Shown here: piece by piece, positions 27,401-37,492 of the stretch | Layout: every line of letters begins with the position of its first letter | Numbering within the stretch: the stretch's first letter is position 1 | Origin: an uncultured Selenomonadales bacterium | GTDB lineage: Bacteria; Bacillota; Negativicutes; Selenomonadales; Selenomonadaceae | Length of the DNA stretch: 64,000 nt | NCBI GenBank assembly: GCA_937877545.1 | Contig: CALFJE010000093.1 | Location: forward strand, 1 to 64,000 | Direction: 5' to 3' | The notes under the pieces: generated by a model | Told to the model about the DNA's origin: nothing | What the model saw: only the letters and a program-made list of their open reading frames with translations | Database searches by the model: none | Translations under genes and position numbers: made by a program

Positions 27401-29200
27401 ATTTTCCGCGTGGAGATTGGCGTTTTGCAAATTCAAGCTGTCGATGATGCGGCGCAAGTCCTCGATTGTGCGTTGGTTATCCGCGTTGTGTTCGCGCAGA
27501 GCCTCGTTGCGGGCGTCCAAGTTTTCAATCTTCACGTCACGCTCGGCAATCTGCGCGTTTAGAGTTTCAACCTGCGCGGCGTGGCTGGCGTTAAGGTCTT
27601 CAATCTGCGCGGCGTGGTTTGCGTTGAGGGTTTCAATCTGCGCGGCGTGGTTTGCGTTGAGGTCTTCAATCTGCGCGGCGTGATTTATGTTGAGGTTTTC
27701 AATCTGCGCGGCGTGATTTGCGTTAAGGTCGTCAATATGGGTGTTGAGGTCGGCAATATTGGCGGCGCGACGATTATTTTCCGCAACGAAATCTTTAATC
27801 GTCTGTTCGACAATCGCGGGGTAATCTTTTTCCAACTCGCCCGAAATCTCAAAAGTCACGTGCCCCGCCGGTTCGTCAACGTTGAAGATAAATTGCGGGT
27901 CGCTCGTCCAAAATCGACGAAAGCCGCCGACATTCTCGCCCGCGTTCCCGAAAAATTTATCGACGGGCTTGCCGTTAATCGCGACGCGGCTTATCTTGAC
28001 GGAAATAAAATCGGTATCGGGGTCGAAGCGCAGAATTTTGGTCGGCTTATCGAGGTCGAAATCAAAACGTCCGTAGAATCTTTGTCCCATATCGACACTC
28101 AGGGTTTCTTTCGCCATACGGAAATATTCGCCGTCGAATTGGGCAAAAACTTCCGCACGCATCATGGAAAGCTTTTGGGCAAGATTGAACACGTCATAGG
28201 AGCCGCCGTCGCGCAGAAAGCTTTTCTCGTCGTAGCCGTAGAGCGTCTTAATTTCGGCGGCATTGGCGGGACTGTTGAGCAGATTTTTCAAAATGGTCAA
28301 GCCCGCGATTTGGAAGGCGGCAAGGTTTTTGTCCAGGCAAATTTTCGCGAAGGCAAAGCGGCGATTGATTTGCCCGTTGACGACAAAACGCTCGGCTTCG
28401 GGGAAAGTGTCCAGAAAAAATTTGTTGTCCGTGAAATTGTAAACAAACTCCTGCGCCACGAAGTAAAATTCCAAATCTGCGCGGACAAGCTTTTCAAAGG
28501 AGGTCGCCGAAGTATTTTCCTGCCGCGAACGCCGTAATCTGAATTGAGTGAGCCGCTCCGGGAAAATAAAAATATCCGCGTGCGAACACAGGCGAATCCA
28601 CATCAGATAATCGGGCAACTGCCAAAAGCCTTGCACGTCAAGCAAGTGATATTTTTCGTAAACCTCGCGCCGCACCACCGCCGACGGGTGACAGAGACAA
28701 TTCCCGTTGTGAAAAAAATGATTGAGCCACTCGGCTCGCGAACGATTCGGCTGGTCAAAAATGCTTTTGTACGAATCGCCCTCGTCAAGCTCGCGAACGT
28801 TGCCCGCCTCGTCGACGAAATCAACCCACGTAAAACACGCCGCATAATTCGGCTTGCCGTCGAGGAATTTAACTTGCTTAGCCAACTTATTGGGCGTCCA
28901 CAAGTCGTCGGAGTGATGCACCGCGATATACTTGCCCCGCGCAGAGTTCACGGCGTCACGAATCGCAATGACGGGACCGCGATTTTCGGTGTACAGGAAC
29001 GTCTTGATTCGCGGGTCGTTGAAACGCTTTATAATTTCACGGCTGGAGTCGGTCGAGCCGTCGTCAACAATCAGCAACTCAAAATCGGCAAACGTCTGAT
29101 TGAGCACGCTGTCAATCGCCGCCGCCAAATACGCCGCATGATTGTAGCTCGTCAATATCACGCTGACCTTGGGATTTTTCTTAGCTTTCGCCAAAGCCAT
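24443..29200 (-). CDS. Giant glycosyltransferase: GT2, coiled coil, RgpF-like and HAD-like domains
   Basis: The 1,585-residue protein is a multidomain surface-polysaccharide enzyme. Residues about 10-240 form a GT2 transferase (VSVILTSYNHAAYL, IVDDGSTDSS and the DDLW metal motif). After a linker domain, residues about 480-630 form a coiled coil, including six near-copies of an 11-residue repeat. Residues about 690-990 resemble rhamnan synthesis protein F (IPNRGRDVAPFL-like VPNRGRDVAPFL, HIHSKKSL). The last third starts with a HAD-type motif (SFDVFDTLIMR) and continues with VHIGDNETSDLQ and a long C-terminal region (FFLARDGYF). It should act on nucleotide sugars at the inner face of the membrane. 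Its neighbours rfbD and fabH-like support a role in rhamnose-rich or LPS-type glycans. Start ATG follows GAGAGGAG. Confidence 0.85.
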   Translation of the reverse strand: MALAKAKKNPKVSVILTSYNHAAYLAAAIDSVLNQTFADFELLIVDDGSTDSSREIIKRFNDPRIKTFLYTENRGPVIAIRDAVNSARGKYIAVHHSDDLWTPNKLAKQVKFLDGKPNYAACFTWVDFVDEAGNVRELDEGDSYKSIFDQPNRSRAEWLNHFFHNGNCLCHPSAVVRREVYEKYHLLDVQGFWQLPDYLMWIRLCSHADIFIFPERLTQFRLRRSRQENTSATSFEKLVRADLEFYFVAQEFVYNFTDNKFFLDTFPEAERFVVNGQINRRFAFAKICLDKNLAAFQIAGLTILKNLLNSPANAAEIKTLYGYDEKSFLRDGGSYDVFNLAQKLSMMRAEVFAQFDGEYFRMAKETLSVDMGQRFYGRFDFDLDKPTKILRFDPDTDFISVKISRVAINGKPVDKFFGNAGENVGGFRRFWTSDPQFIFNVDEPAGHVTFEISGELEKDYPAIVEQTIKDFVAENNRRAANIADLNTHIDDLNANHAAQIENLNINHAAQIEDLNANHAAQIETLNANHAAQIEDLNASHAAQVETLNAQIAERDVKIENLDARNEALREHNADNQRTIEDLRRIIDSLNLQNANLHAENQRLAQFNELILNSNSWRLTEPLRSARRWLKYSPKDKALSAGRLLYKAIPLDDAKKVALKDKFYNRFAPLLKDTERYKNWQLSKLEASPPDANLISEDDRFFYGETFLQPGKIAIQAHIFYLDLLDDMAAYCANMPFAFDALISIVDKDAMDKVLAVFEKIPNAEKCVVRIVPNRGRDVAPFLVGFGDLIPEYDFVAHIHSKKSLYTGSEQQNWRNYLFDALLGSADRIRKIFKAFDDETVGVIYPRPAENVPYAAFTWMSNRAVGQSLLARAGIEPNKTEYFDFPAGTMFWARTKALRKFFAPGLTFEDFPPEQGQNDGTIAHAFERSILLAAQTEGLNYYEFNPATYAYSVNLGCKNLWQYFDTRNGGEPEMLWLLAQGDIVSFDVFDTLIMRYVAQPRHVNEIIRFKVEDLLGREFDFPTLRLKAEELARQKKGGDVNLYEIYGSFAELTELDADTCKQIRELEISTELELILPREDVVAWFKEILKRGREVWLISDMYMQTPELERLLKKCGVEGYGKLLVSCETNKRKDTAAIWNYLAQEGFNASPKKIVHIGDNETSDLQLPGDRSFGIYHLMSAINLFSQTLFGRSLLTRLGGNLTLYAGILLGVTLAKKFQSPYRLRTELTDGTHHLILKDFRELGYWFYGAPLLTFMLWLIQKTRADGVERIFFLARDGYFLRRLYKFVAALLNVAALPSEYFMASRRAVTVASIRDISQAKELIKLRFEGTQRKLFRERFGMELGGDEKIILPNLFSTTDCESVAAQIIDEHSEEILNHAAAERGGFEKYIANLGGSLDKVGVVDMGYSGTIQFYLQELTGKKFTGYYFATSSTNRFGEEASERMRGCFTENDDYKWTKSAVYRYQLLFETILTAPDAQLKHFDATGNPVFGAPEPGQLHFREISAIHEGIKDFCRDVADIFGDILLRVPIDKNFVDAWVRAFMSDKKIIAPELREIFTLDDEYCNTFHGNALDFYLSELDRPKED
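27561..27738. repeat. Coding 33-bp tandem repeat (11-residue period)
   Basis: About five to six near-identical 33-bp units encode IEDLNANHAAQ variants within the giant glycosyltransferase. An 11-residue period is that of a hendecad coiled coil. Each unit contains the octamer CTGCGCGG on the plus strand. It is not a CRISPR array: there are no spacers and the repeats are coding. Confidence 0.9.
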
Positions 29201-29213
29201 TCTCCTCTCTGTC

Positions 29214-29284
29214 GGTTAGGAATTAGGAACTAGGAACTAGTAAAACCTGTTCCCTGATTCCTGATTCCTGATTCCTAATCCCTG
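29214..29284. repeat. Intergenic heptamer repeats with inverted ends
   Basis: The gap between the fabH-like gene and the glycosyltransferase holds AGGAACT repeats (GGAATTAGGAACTAGGAACTA) followed by three CTGATTC units and then CCTAAT. ATTAGGAA at the left and TTCCTAAT at the right can pair, giving a long imperfect hairpin. A related repeat tract lies at 50368-50432. Confidence 0.7.
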
Positions 29285-29307
29285 CTTAGAATACTTTTTA
29301 CGGTGGC

Positions 29308-30312
29308 TTATGTCAAATTTCCAATGGCAGAAAGGTCTGCGATACAGCCCGCCCAACTCAAGCCCACGCCGAAGCCCGCCAACATGACGCGTTGCAAACC
29401 TGCCGCGCCGTGAGCCTTAACAACCTGCTCAATCGCCAACGGCACGCTGCCCGATACGATGTTGCCCGTGGTCTCTATGTCGTTGTGAAACGGCACGTCG
29501 TTTAAGTTCGCCTTATCGCGCAGGTAAGTCATCATGAACTTGTTGGCTTGGTGGAAAATGCAATAGTCCAAGTCGGCGCGGGTAATTTGCGCGGAAGCAA
29601 GAACGTTATCGACGAGCTTTGGAATTTCGCGGAGCGTGAAGTAGGTTATCGCCATGCCGTCCATAAAGACTTCGTAGTTGGAGCGGGTGTTGTGATTGTC
29701 GTCGGTGGTGAAGACTTCGGGATTGTCGCGGGGCGGATACTTACTGCCGCCGACGGGAATTATCAGCTTATCGTAACGCGAACCGTCAGAGCCGAACACG
29801 AACGCCTTCAAGCCTTCGGTATCGCCGCCGTCGAGCCAAGTGGCAGTAGCTCCGTCGCCGAACAGCGGGCGCGCCGACTTATCCGCCGTGTTGATATACT
29901 TGCTGTAAACGCTTGACGTAAGGAACAGCACATTTCGGACAAGCCCCGCCTCAATTAAACCCTTGGCAACGGCAAGCCCGTAAACGTAGCCCGAACAGCC
30001 CAGCCCGATGTCCAAACTCCCGACGCCTTTGCTTAAGCCCAAGCGGTCTTGAATCTGCGCGGCGGTGTGCGGCATCTGATAATCGGGGTGTTGCGTGCAC
30101 AGCAAGATAAAATCCGTCGCGTGGCGGTCAAGCCCGTATTCGGCAAAAAGTTTCTCGGCAGCTTCCAATGCCAAATCGCCCGCAGTCTCCGCCGTCACGA
30201 CGTGCCGACTTTTCACGCCGATTTTCTTCATGAATCGCGCCTCAACCAAGCCGTCGTTTTGCTCAATCTGCGCGGGCAAGTAAGAGCTTATCGCCCGTAT
30301 CCTCGCAAACAT
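29308..30312 (-). CDS. FabH-like beta-ketoacyl-ACP synthase III
   Basis: The 334-residue protein has the KAS III fold with the complete Cys-His-Asn triad: Cys106 in GLGCSGY, His254 in FHQANKF and Asn284 in TTGNIVSGS. KAS III enzymes condense an acyl-CoA with malonyl-ACP. It is not next to fab genes; it sits between rfbD/leuS and the giant glycosyltransferase, so it may make or transfer a short acyl group for surface glycan decoration, or be an ordinary FabH. Start ATG has GGGGAGG upstream. Confidence 0.8.
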   Translation of the reverse strand: MFARIRAISSYLPAQIEQNDGLVEARFMKKIGVKSRHVVTAETAGDLALEAAEKLFAEYGLDRHATDFILLCTQHPDYQMPHTAAQIQDRLGLSKGVGSLDIGLGCSGYVYGLAVAKGLIEAGLVRNVLFLTSSVYSKYINTADKSARPLFGDGATATWLDGGDTEGLKAFVFGSDGSRYDKLIIPVGGSKYPPRDNPEVFTTDDNHNTRSNYEVFMDGMAITYFTLREIPKLVDNVLASAQITRADLDYCIFHQANKFMMTYLRDKANLNDVPFHNDIETTGNIVSGSVPLAIEQVVKAHGAAGLQRVMLAGFGVGLSWAGCIADLSAIGNLT

Positions 30313-30337
30313 TTAATCGCCTCCCCAATCACGAATA

Positions 30338-30368
30338 AACCCCGAGTAGCCGGCTCGGGGTTTTTTTA
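30338..30368. terminator. Terminator between rfbD and the fabH-like gene
   Basis: AAACCCCGAG, seven-base loop, CTCGGGGTTTTTTT. T-runs occur on both strands (seven on plus, TTTATT on minus), so it can end rfbD transcription before the fabH-like gene. Confidence 0.8.
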
Positions 30369-30413
30369 CGATATTACCATTTCGACAAGTGTAGCTTTTT
30401 CGATTAACAGAGG

Positions 30414-31259
30414 TTATTGATTCAGCTCGACCAAGTAGCGTTTGAGGGCGTCTTGCCACGTCGGGAGCCGCTCAAAGCCCGCCTCGTCCAAACTCTTTTT
30501 GCTAAGTCGCGAATTGAACGGTCTCCGCGCAGGTGTCGGATATTCCATTGTCGGGATACCTTCGACTTCGACGTCCTTGCCGGCTTGCGCGAATATTTCC
30601 CGTGCGAACTCAGCCCAGGAGCAAAAGCCCTCGTTGGTCGCGTGATACGTCCCGTATTTTTCCGAAGCCGCCATATCCGCCAGCAAACGCGCCAAATCTA
30701 CCGTGTACGTCGGGGAGCCGATTTGGTCGTTGACGACGCTGATTTTGTCCTTGGTTTCGGCGAGGCGCAACATCGTCTTGATAAAGTTGTTGCCGTTGAT
30801 ACCGAAGACCCAGCTCGTGCGAACGATAAAGTGCTTGTCGTCGACCATGGCGCAAACCGCGTCCTCGCCGAGGAGCTTGCTGCGCCCGTAGACGTTGACG
30901 GGCTTTTTCTCGTCGTTGACCTCGTAAGGGATATGCCCGTCGCCGCCGAAGACGTAATCGGTGCTGATATAAATCATCTTTGCATCAATTTCGTGGCAAG
31001 CCTCGGCAACCCAGCGCGTGCCCAAGCCGTTAATAGTCAGCGCAAGCTCCTGTTCGCTCTCCGCCTTATCTACCGCCGTGTACGCCGCGCAGTGAATAAT
31101 CGTGTCGGGCTTCTTTGCCAAAATGAAATCCTTTGCGCCGTGTTCGGTCGTCAGCTCCAGTTCCTCCAGCGAGGGCGCAACGTATTCCACGCCGCGTTTT
31201 GTCAGTTCCTTTGCCAGGTCGTAGCCCAGCTGTCCGAGTATTCCCGTTATCAATACCAT
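30414..31259 (-). CDS. rfbD: dTDP-4-dehydrorhamnose reductase
   Basis: RfbD/RmlD makes dTDP-L-rhamnose with NAD(P)H, the last step of the rhamnose donor pathway. The 281-residue SDR protein has the Rossmann motif GILGQLGYDL near the start, ISTDYVFGGDG, the catalytic YGRSKLLGE (Tyr-x3-Lys) and RTSWVFG. It follows leuS by one base on the same strand with a GGAGG site inside the end of leuS. Rhamnose supply fits the RgpF-like domain in the downstream giant glycosyltransferase. rfbA, rfbB and rfbC are not in the window. Confidence 0.94.
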   Translation of the reverse strand: MVLITGILGQLGYDLAKELTKRGVEYVAPSLEELELTTEHGAKDFILAKKPDTIIHCAAYTAVDKAESEQELALTINGLGTRWVAEACHEIDAKMIYISTDYVFGGDGHIPYEVNDEKKPVNVYGRSKLLGEDAVCAMVDDKHFIVRTSWVFGINGNNFIKTMLRLAETKDKISVVNDQIGSPTYTVDLARLLADMAASEKYGTYHATNEGFCSWAEFAREIFAQAGKDVEVEGIPTMEYPTPARRPFNSRLSKKSLDEAGFERLPTWQDALKRYLVELNQ

Positions 31260-31260
31260 T

Positions 31261-33729
31261 TTATTTAGCCTCCTTAACTACCACGTTGATTAACTTGTTC
31301 GGCACCGCGATTATTTTCACGATACGCTTGCCCGCCGTAAGCTCCGCGATTTTGGGCAATGTCGGCGCAAGTTTCTCCAAATCCGCCTTGCTCAAGCCCA
31401 CAGCCACTTTGACGTGTTCGCGCACCCGCCCGTTGATTTGGACGACGATCTCGACTTCCTCCTCCGTTATCGCCGAAGCGTCGAAGGGTATCCAACTCTG
31501 CTTGTGCACGTCGCCCGCGAAGAATTTACTCCAAAGCTCGGCGGCTATGTGCGGCACGAACGGCGCAAGCATTATCAGCAACGCCCGCGCCGCCTCCCGC
31601 GCCAACGTCGCGTTTATCGGTTTGTCTTGGAAGGCGTGCATTGCGTTGACCAGCTCCATGAGTGCGCTAATCGCCGTGTTGAACGCAAAGCGGTCGCGAA
31701 TGTCCTCGGTGACTTTTTTAATCGTCTTGTGGAGCGTCCGCCGCAACGCCGTTTCCTCGTCCGTCAAAATCTGCGCGGAGTCCTTGTCGAAATTGGCGGC
31801 GAAGATGTTCACGATACGCCAGACGCGATTTAAAAATCTGAACGAACCTTGAACGCCCTCGTCGCTCCAATCCAAATCGCGCTCGACGGGTGCCGCAAAC
31901 AGGATAAACAGCCTTGCCGTGTCCGCGCCGTACTTGCCGATAATTTCTTCGGGCGATACCACGTTGCCCAGAGACTTCGACATTTTTGCGCCGTCCTTGA
32001 TAACCATGCCTTGGGTAAGCAGATTGGCAAAAGGCTCGTCGTAATCCAAAAGCCCGGCGTCGCGCAAAACCTTCGTGAAGAATCTGGAATACAGCAGGTG
32101 TAAAATCGCGTGCTCAATGCCGCCGATATATTGGTCGACGGGGCTCCAGTAATTGACTTTATCGCGGGCGAAGGGTAACTTATCGTTGTGCGGGTCGGTG
32201 TAGCGCATATAGTACCAGCTCGAACAAATGAACGTGTCCATGGTGTCGGTTTCGCGGTGAGCGTGACCGCCGCATTTCGGGCAGGTGCACTCGTTGAAGG
32301 TTTTGGAAGTCGACAGCGGACTCAACGCGCCCTGCTTAAACTCCACGTCTTCAGGCAGGAGCACGGGTAAATCTTCTTCGGGGACGAGGACTTCGCCGCA
32401 CTTGTCGCAATAAATCACGGGAATGGGCGCACCCCAATAGCGTTGCCGACTGATGAGCCAATCGCGCAGACGATAGTTGACCTTACGCACGCCGAAGCCT
32501 TGAGCCTCCGCCTCGTCGATAATCGCGCCGATAGCCGCGTGCATCTCCATACCGCTGAACTTGCCGGAATTGACTAGGACGCCCTCCTTGTCGACGTAAG
32601 CATTGGTTTGAGCCGCGAAGTCAAGCGGGGCTTTGGGATTGTCGATAACCCAGATTTTATCCAAACCGTATTTGGTGGCGAACATCCAATCGCGCTCGTC
32701 GTGGGTGGGGACGCCCATAACCGCGCCCGTGCCGTATTCAAACACGACGTAATTGGTAACCCAAATCTGAACCTTGCCGCCGTTGAAGGGGTTGACGCAG
32801 TAAACGCCCGTGAAAATGCCCGCCTTTTCCGATTCGGAGCTGGTGCGTTCAATGTCGCTTTGAGCGCGGGCGTGTTCGCAGAAGGCTTTAATCTCGTCGG
32901 CTTTAGCGGACACCGCGCAGATTTTATCAACCAGCGGGTGTTCGGGAGCCAGAGCAAGGAACGTCACGCCAAAGGCGGTATCGGGGCGCGTGGTGTAGAC
33001 GGAAATTTTTTCGCCGAGGTCGGGAACGTCAAAGAAAAATTCCAAGCCCTCGGAGCGTCCGATCCAATTCTCCTGCATAATCTTGACGCGATTTGGCCAG
33101 CCCGTCAGCTTATCCAAATCCGCAAGGAGTTCGTCGGCATAGGCGGTTATCTTGAAGAACCACTGCGCCAAATTTTTCTTGTGAACGTCGGAGTCGCAAC
33201 GCCAACACTTACCGTCAACGACCTGCTCATTGGCAAGGACGGTACCGCACTTATCGCACCAGTTGACGGACGCCTCCTTTTTGTAGGCAAGCCCGCGCTT
33301 ATAAAACAACTCGAAGAGCCACTGCGTCCAGCGATAATAATCTGCGCGGCAAGTCTCGACCTCGCGCTCCCAATCGTAGGCAAGCCCCATAGCCTTTTGC
33401 TGAGCTGTCATGTTCTTGATATTGGCGAACGTCCAATCGCCGGGCTTTACGCCGTGAGCAATGGCGGCATTTTCGGCGGGCATACCGAAGGCGTCAAAGC
33501 CCATGGGGTGCAGGACGTTGAAGCCAGCCATCGAACGGTAGCGGGCAACCACGTCGCCGATTGAGTAGTTGCGCACATGACCCATATGCAAGTTGCCTGA
33601 CGGATAGGGGAACATTTCCAGCGCGTAGTATTTGGGGCGCGAGGCGTCCTCGGTCGTGCGATAGTAGTCGGGCGCGTCCCAGACGGCTTGCCATTTGCGC
33701 TCGACTTCCTGCGGATTGTATTTCTCCAT
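31261..33729 (-). CDS. leuS: Leucyl-tRNA synthetase
   Basis: LeuS charges tRNA-Leu. The 822-residue class I enzyme has the HIGH-type motif HMGH (residues 48-51, in [14 protein letters not shown]), a CP1 editing domain ([19 protein letters not shown], with the editing threonine/aspartate region), zinc-like cysteine pairs (CDKCG, CPKCG), and KMSKS near residue 580. The C-terminal domain ends normally. It sits between the bofA-like gene and rfbD. Start ATG follows AGGAGG. Confidence 0.97.
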   Translation of the reverse strand: MEKYNPQEVERKWQAVWDAPDYYRTTEDASRPKYYALEMFPYPSGNLHMGHVRNYSIGDVVARYRSMAGFNVLHPMGFDAFGMPAENAAIAHGVKPGDWTFANIKNMTAQQKAMGLAYDWEREVETCRADYYRWTQWLFELFYKRGLAYKKEASVNWCDKCGTVLANEQVVDGKCWRCDSDVHKKNLAQWFFKITAYADELLADLDKLTGWPNRVKIMQENWIGRSEGLEFFFDVPDLGEKISVYTTRPDTAFGVTFLALAPEHPLVDKICAVSAKADEIKAFCEHARAQSDIERTSSESEKAGIFTGVYCVNPFNGGKVQIWVTNYVVFEYGTGAVMGVPTHDERDWMFATKYGLDKIWVIDNPKAPLDFAAQTNAYVDKEGVLVNSGKFSGMEMHAAIGAIIDEAEAQGFGVRKVNYRLRDWLISRQRYWGAPIPVIYCDKCGEVLVPEEDLPVLLPEDVEFKQGALSPLSTSKTFNECTCPKCGGHAHRETDTMDTFICSSWYYMRYTDPHNDKLPFARDKVNYWSPVDQYIGGIEHAILHLLYSRFFTKVLRDAGLLDYDEPFANLLTQGMVIKDGAKMSKSLGNVVSPEEIIGKYGADTARLFILFAAPVERDLDWSDEGVQGSFRFLNRVWRIVNIFAANFDKDSAQILTDEETALRRTLHKTIKKVTEDIRDRFAFNTAISALMELVNAMHAFQDKPINATLAREAARALLIMLAPFVPHIAAELWSKFFAGDVHKQSWIPFDASAITEEEVEIVVQINGRVREHVKVAVGLSKADLEKLAPTLPKIAELTAGKRIVKIIAVPNKLINVVVKEAK

Positions 33730-33748
33730 TTAAAAACCTCCTAATTCC

Positions 33749-33994
33749 CTACATAACCGTTTTGATGACTTTAAGATAGAACGTGAGCAACAACAGCCCC
33801 GGCACGCCGAAGATACCGACTATCAGCGCGTGAATGAACGTGATTTTAATCATGATAAGCCCCGTCATGTTAACGAGGTAGAGAATGACCGCGCCGATTA
33901 TGCTGTTCCAAATGATTTTCAGCGGCAATTCGATAAAAAACTTGAGCGCGACGATTATCAAGATACCCGCCGCCAAGCCGATGATTATTTCCAA
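33749..33994 (-). CDS. BofA-family small membrane protein
   Basis: The 81-residue product has three hydrophobic segments and matches the pro-sigma-K processing inhibitor BofA family in length and pattern (FIHALIVGIFGVPGLLLLTFYL). In Bacillus BofA holds SpoIVFB in check during sporulation; in Negativicutes a copy need not mean sporulation. Start is TTG at 33994 with AAAGGAGG eight bases upstream. It is the first gene of the minus operon with leuS. Confidence 0.75.
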   Translation of the reverse strand: MEIIIGLAAGILIIVALKFFIELPLKIIWNSIIGAVILYLVNMTGLIMIKITFIHALIVGIFGVPGLLLLTFYLKVIKTVM

Positions 33995-34007
33995 AGCAAG
34001 AGCCTCC

Positions 34008-34037
34008 TTTACCCGATTTTGTCATGCGTGCTATAAT
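34008..34037 (+). promoter_or_regulatory. Promoter for the MEMO1-AMMECR1 and uvrB genes
   Basis: TTTACC, 18 bases, TATAAT with a TG extended -10 (TGCTATAAT). The start codon is 26 bases downstream. Confidence 0.75.
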
Positions 34038-34063
34038 AGGCAAAATTTTTGGAGGTGTCAATC

Positions 34064-35455
34064 ATGAGCATAATTGGAGCGGCGGCAGTCCCGCACCCGC
34101 CGATAATTTTGCCGGAGATAGGACGCGGCGAGGAGTCAAAAATCGCGGCGACGACGGCGGCTTATAAGGAGGTGGCACGGCGAATCGCGGAGTTGCAACC
34201 TGAGACGATTGTAATCACCAGCCCGCATTCGATAATGTACGCGGACTATTTCCACATATCGCCGGGCGAATCGGCGGCGGGCAACATGGCACAATTCCGC
34301 GCTCCGCAAGTGGAGTTGGCTGTCCATTACGACGTGGAGTTTGTCAGCAAGTTGACGGCGGCGGCAATGTCGGAAGACATACCGGCGGGCACGCTCGGCG
34401 AACGCAATTCGTCACTCGACCACGGCACCATGGTTCCGCTCTACTTCCTGCAAAAGGCGGGCGTGGACTTAGACAAGGTTAAATTCCTGCGTAGCGGGCT
34501 TAGCGGCTTGACGAACACCGCGCATTACAAATTCGGGCAAATCATTGCCAAGACCGCGCAGACTTTGAATCGGCGGGTATTCTTCCTTGCCAGCGGCGAT
34601 TTGGCGCACAAGCTCAAGGGCAGTCACTACGGCTTTGCGGAGGAGGCTCCCGTCTTCGACGAACAAGTCATGAACAATTTGGGCGGCGCGGATTTTCTGA
34701 GCTTGCTGACCATGAACGAGAAACTTTGCAATCGTGCGGCTGAATGCGGCTTGCGGAGCTTCTGGATAATGGCGGGCGCGTTGGACAGGCATAGCGTTCA
34801 GGCTGAGCGTTTGTCTTACGAGGGGACGTTCGGCGTCGGCTACGGCATTGTTTATTTCAATGTGGGCGAGGCTGATTCGACGCGCAACTTTGCGGTGCAA
34901 CTTGCCAAAGTCAAGCGACACGAGTCGGAGCAGCGCAAGGCTAACGAGGACGCGTTTGTCCGTTTGGCGCGATACAGTTTGGAGACGTTCGTCAATACGC
35001 ACAAGCCCGCCACATTGCCCGACGATTTGCCTGCCGAGCTTATGAATCGTCGAGCGGGCGCGTTCGTGAGCTTGCACAAGGGCGGCAATCTGCGCGGGTG
35101 CATTGGTACGATAATGGCGACGCAGGACACTTTGGCGGAAGAGATTCTGCAAAATGCGATAAGTGCCTGTTCGCGAGACCCGCGCTTTGACCCCGTGACG
35201 GCGGGCGAGCTTGACGATTTGGAGTACAGCGTTGATGTCCTCGGCGAGCCGGAGCGTATCTTCGACGTTAAGGCGTTGGACGTTAAGCGTTACGGCGTCA
35301 TCGTGGAAAACGGCGGGAGGCGCGGCTTGTTGTTGCCCGATTTGGAGGGCGTCGACACGGTCGAGGAGCAGATAGCCATTGCCAAGCGCAAGGCGGGTAT
35401 TCGTCCCGACGAAAAAGTTTCCCTTTGGCGGTTCGAGGTCATTCGCCACCATTGA
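34064..35455 (+). CDS. MEMO1/LigB-AMMECR1 fusion protein (AmmeMemoRadiSam)
   Basis: About 463 residues. The N-terminal 270 residues are a MEMO1/class III extradiol dioxygenase-like (LigB) domain ([44 protein letters not shown]). The C-terminal 190 residues are AMMECR1 ([23 protein letters not shown], with the conserved LRGCIG motif). Such fusions belong to the AmmeMemoRadiSam system, whose third part is a radical SAM protein not seen in this window; the substrate of the system is not settled. I used ATG at 34064 after GGAGGTG. uvrB follows after 10 bases. Confidence 0.9.
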   Translation: MSIIGAAAVPHPPIILPEIGRGEESKIAATTAAYKEVARRIAELQPETIVITSPHSIMYADYFHISPGESAAGNMAQFRAPQVELAVHYDVEFVSKLTAAAMSEDIPAGTLGERNSSLDHGTMVPLYFLQKAGVDLDKVKFLRSGLSGLTNTAHYKFGQIIAKTAQTLNRRVFFLASGDLAHKLKGSHYGFAEEAPVFDEQVMNNLGGADFLSLLTMNEKLCNRAAECGLRSFWIMAGALDRHSVQAERLSYEGTFGVGYGIVYFNVGEADSTRNFAVQLAKVKRHESEQRKANEDAFVRLARYSLETFVNTHKPATLPDDLPAELMNRRAGAFVSLHKGGNLRGCIGTIMATQDTLAEEILQNAISACSRDPRFDPVTAGELDDLEYSVDVLGEPERIFDVKALDVKRYGVIVENGGRRGLLLPDLEGVDTVEEQIAIAKRKAGIRPDEKVSLWRFEVIRHH

Positions 35456-35465
35456 GGAGGGCGGT

Positions 35466-37442
35466 ATGAACAAATTTAAAGTCATGTCGACGTTCCGACC
35501 GACGGGCGACCAACCTCAAGCGATAGAATCATTGGCGGCGGGCGTCGGCGACGGGCTAAGGTCTCAAGTACTTTTGGGCGCGACGGGCACGGGCAAAACC
35601 TTCACGATAGCCAAAGTTATCGAGCGCGTTCAGCTGCCCACGCTGGTTATCGCCCACAACAAGACGCTTGCCGCCCAACTTGCCGCCGAGTTCAAAGCCT
35701 TTTTCCCCGATAATTACGTCGGCTACTTCGTCAGCTACTACGATTATTATCAGCCCGAAGCCTACATTGCCGCCACCGACACCTACATCGAAAAGGACGC
35801 CGCCATTAACGACGAGATTGACCAAATGCGCCACTCCGCCACGTGCAGTCTTTTTGAGCGGCGCGACGTTATCATTGTGGCGAGCGTCTCCTGCATTTAC
35901 GGCTTGGGTTCGCCCGAAAGTTATTATAAGCTCCTGCTCCACCTGCGCGGCGGGCAAGTCATTTCCCGCGATAAGATTTTGCGGCGGCTGATTGAGATTC
36001 GCTACAAGCGCAACGACATGATTATTAAGCGCGGCAACTTCCGAGTGCGCGGCGACGTTATCGAGGTGACGCCGGCGGGTTATAACGGGCGGGCATTGCG
36101 CATTGAGCTTTTCGGCGACGAGGTAGATAAAATTTCCGAGTTCGAGATTTTGACGGGCAAAGTTATCGGGCGGCGCGACGAGGTTTTTATCTTCCCCGCT
36201 TCGCATTACGTCACGGACGTTGAGGATTTGGAGCGGGCGGAACAAGCCATACGCGCCGAGCTGACCGCGCAGGTTGAGGTTTTCACGGCGGCGGGCAAGC
36301 TTATCGAGGCGCAACGGATTGAACAACGCACGCGCTTTGATTTGGAAATGATTCGGGAAATGGGCTATTGTTCGGGCATAGAAAATTATTCGCGACACTT
36401 GACGGGCAGAGCGGAAGGTTCGCCGCCTTTCACGCTGATTGACTACTTCCCCGAAAAATTCTTAACGGTTATCGACGAATCGCACGTGACGCTTCCGCAA
36501 CTGCGAGCCATGTACGCGGGGGATAAATCGCGCAAGTCTTCGCTGATAGAAAACGGCTTCCGGCTACCCAGCGCACGCGATAACCGCCCGCTGACTTTCG
36601 ACGAGTTCAACGATAAAATTTCGCAGATAATTTACGTTTCGGCGACGCCTGCCGAATACGAACTTGCCGAATCGCAAAACACCGTTGAGCAAATCATACG
36701 CCCGACGGGCTTGCTCGACCCCGTGGTAGAGGTGCGCCCGATAGCGAATCAAATCGACGACCTCATATCGGAAATCAATCTGCGAGCGACGGCGGGCGAG
36801 CGCGTCCTAATCACGACGCTGACGAAAAAATTCGCCGAGGAGCTGACGGATTATCTGCGCGGCGTCAAAATACGTGTGCGCTACATGCATTCGGACGTGG
36901 TGACGCTTGAGCGGGCGGAGCTGATTCACGACCTGCGAGCCGGCAAGTTCGACGTGCTTGTCGGGATAAACTTACTGCGCGAGGGATTGGATATGCCGGA
37001 AGTGTCGCTGATAGCGATACTGGACGCGGATAAGGAAGGCTTCCTGCGCTCCGAAACGTCGCTGATACAGACAATCGGGCGGGCAGCGCGGAACGTCAAC
37101 GGCAAAGTGATTTTATACGCGGAGCGGGTAACGGATTCGATGCGTCGGGCAATGGAGGAAACGGCGCGGCGGCGGGCGATACAGGAGGCTTACAATAAAA
37201 AATTCCGCGTGACGCCGAGGACGATTGAAAAGCCGATAGCCCCGCTGATTGACTTGCCGCTTAAAAAATCGACAAAGAAACCGCAATCGCCGAGCGAGCT
37301 TATAAAAAAATTGACGCCCGCGCAGAGACGCAACCTGGTCAAAAGTTTAACTTCGGAAATGCAAGCGGCTTCGCGAGCGTTGGAGTTCGAGCGAGCCGCC
37401 GAGCTTCGCGACATAATCTTAAAGTTGGAAGAACACTTATAA
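35466..37442 (+). CDS. uvrB: Excinuclease ABC subunit B
   Basis: UvrB is the DNA-damage verifying helicase-like subunit of nucleotide excision repair. The 658-residue product has Walker [11 protein letters not shown], the damage-binding beta-hairpin region ([12 protein letters not shown]), helicase motifs (VIDESHVT as Walker [35 protein letters not shown]) and the C-terminal UVR motif that binds UvrC. Start is ATG at 35466 after GAGGGCGG, 10 bases after the upstream gene. uvrA is not adjacent. No LexA box was seen. Confidence 0.97.
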   Translation: MNKFKVMSTFRPTGDQPQAIESLAAGVGDGLRSQVLLGATGTGKTFTIAKVIERVQLPTLVIAHNKTLAAQLAAEFKAFFPDNYVGYFVSYYDYYQPEAYIAATDTYIEKDAAINDEIDQMRHSATCSLFERRDVIIVASVSCIYGLGSPESYYKLLLHLRGGQVISRDKILRRLIEIRYKRNDMIIKRGNFRVRGDVIEVTPAGYNGRALRIELFGDEVDKISEFEILTGKVIGRRDEVFIFPASHYVTDVEDLERAEQAIRAELTAQVEVFTAAGKLIEAQRIEQRTRFDLEMIREMGYCSGIENYSRHLTGRAEGSPPFTLIDYFPEKFLTVIDESHVTLPQLRAMYAGDKSRKSSLIENGFRLPSARDNRPLTFDEFNDKISQIIYVSATPAEYELAESQNTVEQIIRPTGLLDPVVEVRPIANQIDDLISEINLRATAGERVLITTLTKKFAEELTDYLRGVKIRVRYMHSDVVTLERAELIHDLRAGKFDVLVGINLLREGLDMPEVSLIAILDADKEGFLRSETSLIQTIGRAARNVNGKVILYAERVTDSMRRAMEETARRRAIQEAYNKKFRVTPRTIEKPIAPLIDLPLKKSTKKPQSPSELIKKLTPAQRRNLVKSLTSEMQAASRALEFERAAELRDIILKLEEHL

Positions 37443-37445
37443 AAA

Positions 37446-37480
37446 AGCAGCCCCGACGTTTAGCCGAGGCTGTTTTAATT
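37446..37480. terminator. Bidirectional terminator after uvrB
   Basis: CAGCC-CG / CG-GGCTG stem followed by TTTTAATTTT, with an A-run on the left giving Ts on minus for the convergent glycosyltransferase gene. Confidence 0.8.
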
Positions 37481-37492
37481 TTCCGCGTCGAA

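Noticed and set aside
27561..27738. Possible CRISPR array
   Set aside because: The 33-bp units are contiguous without spacers and encode an 11-residue coiled-coil repeat in frame.
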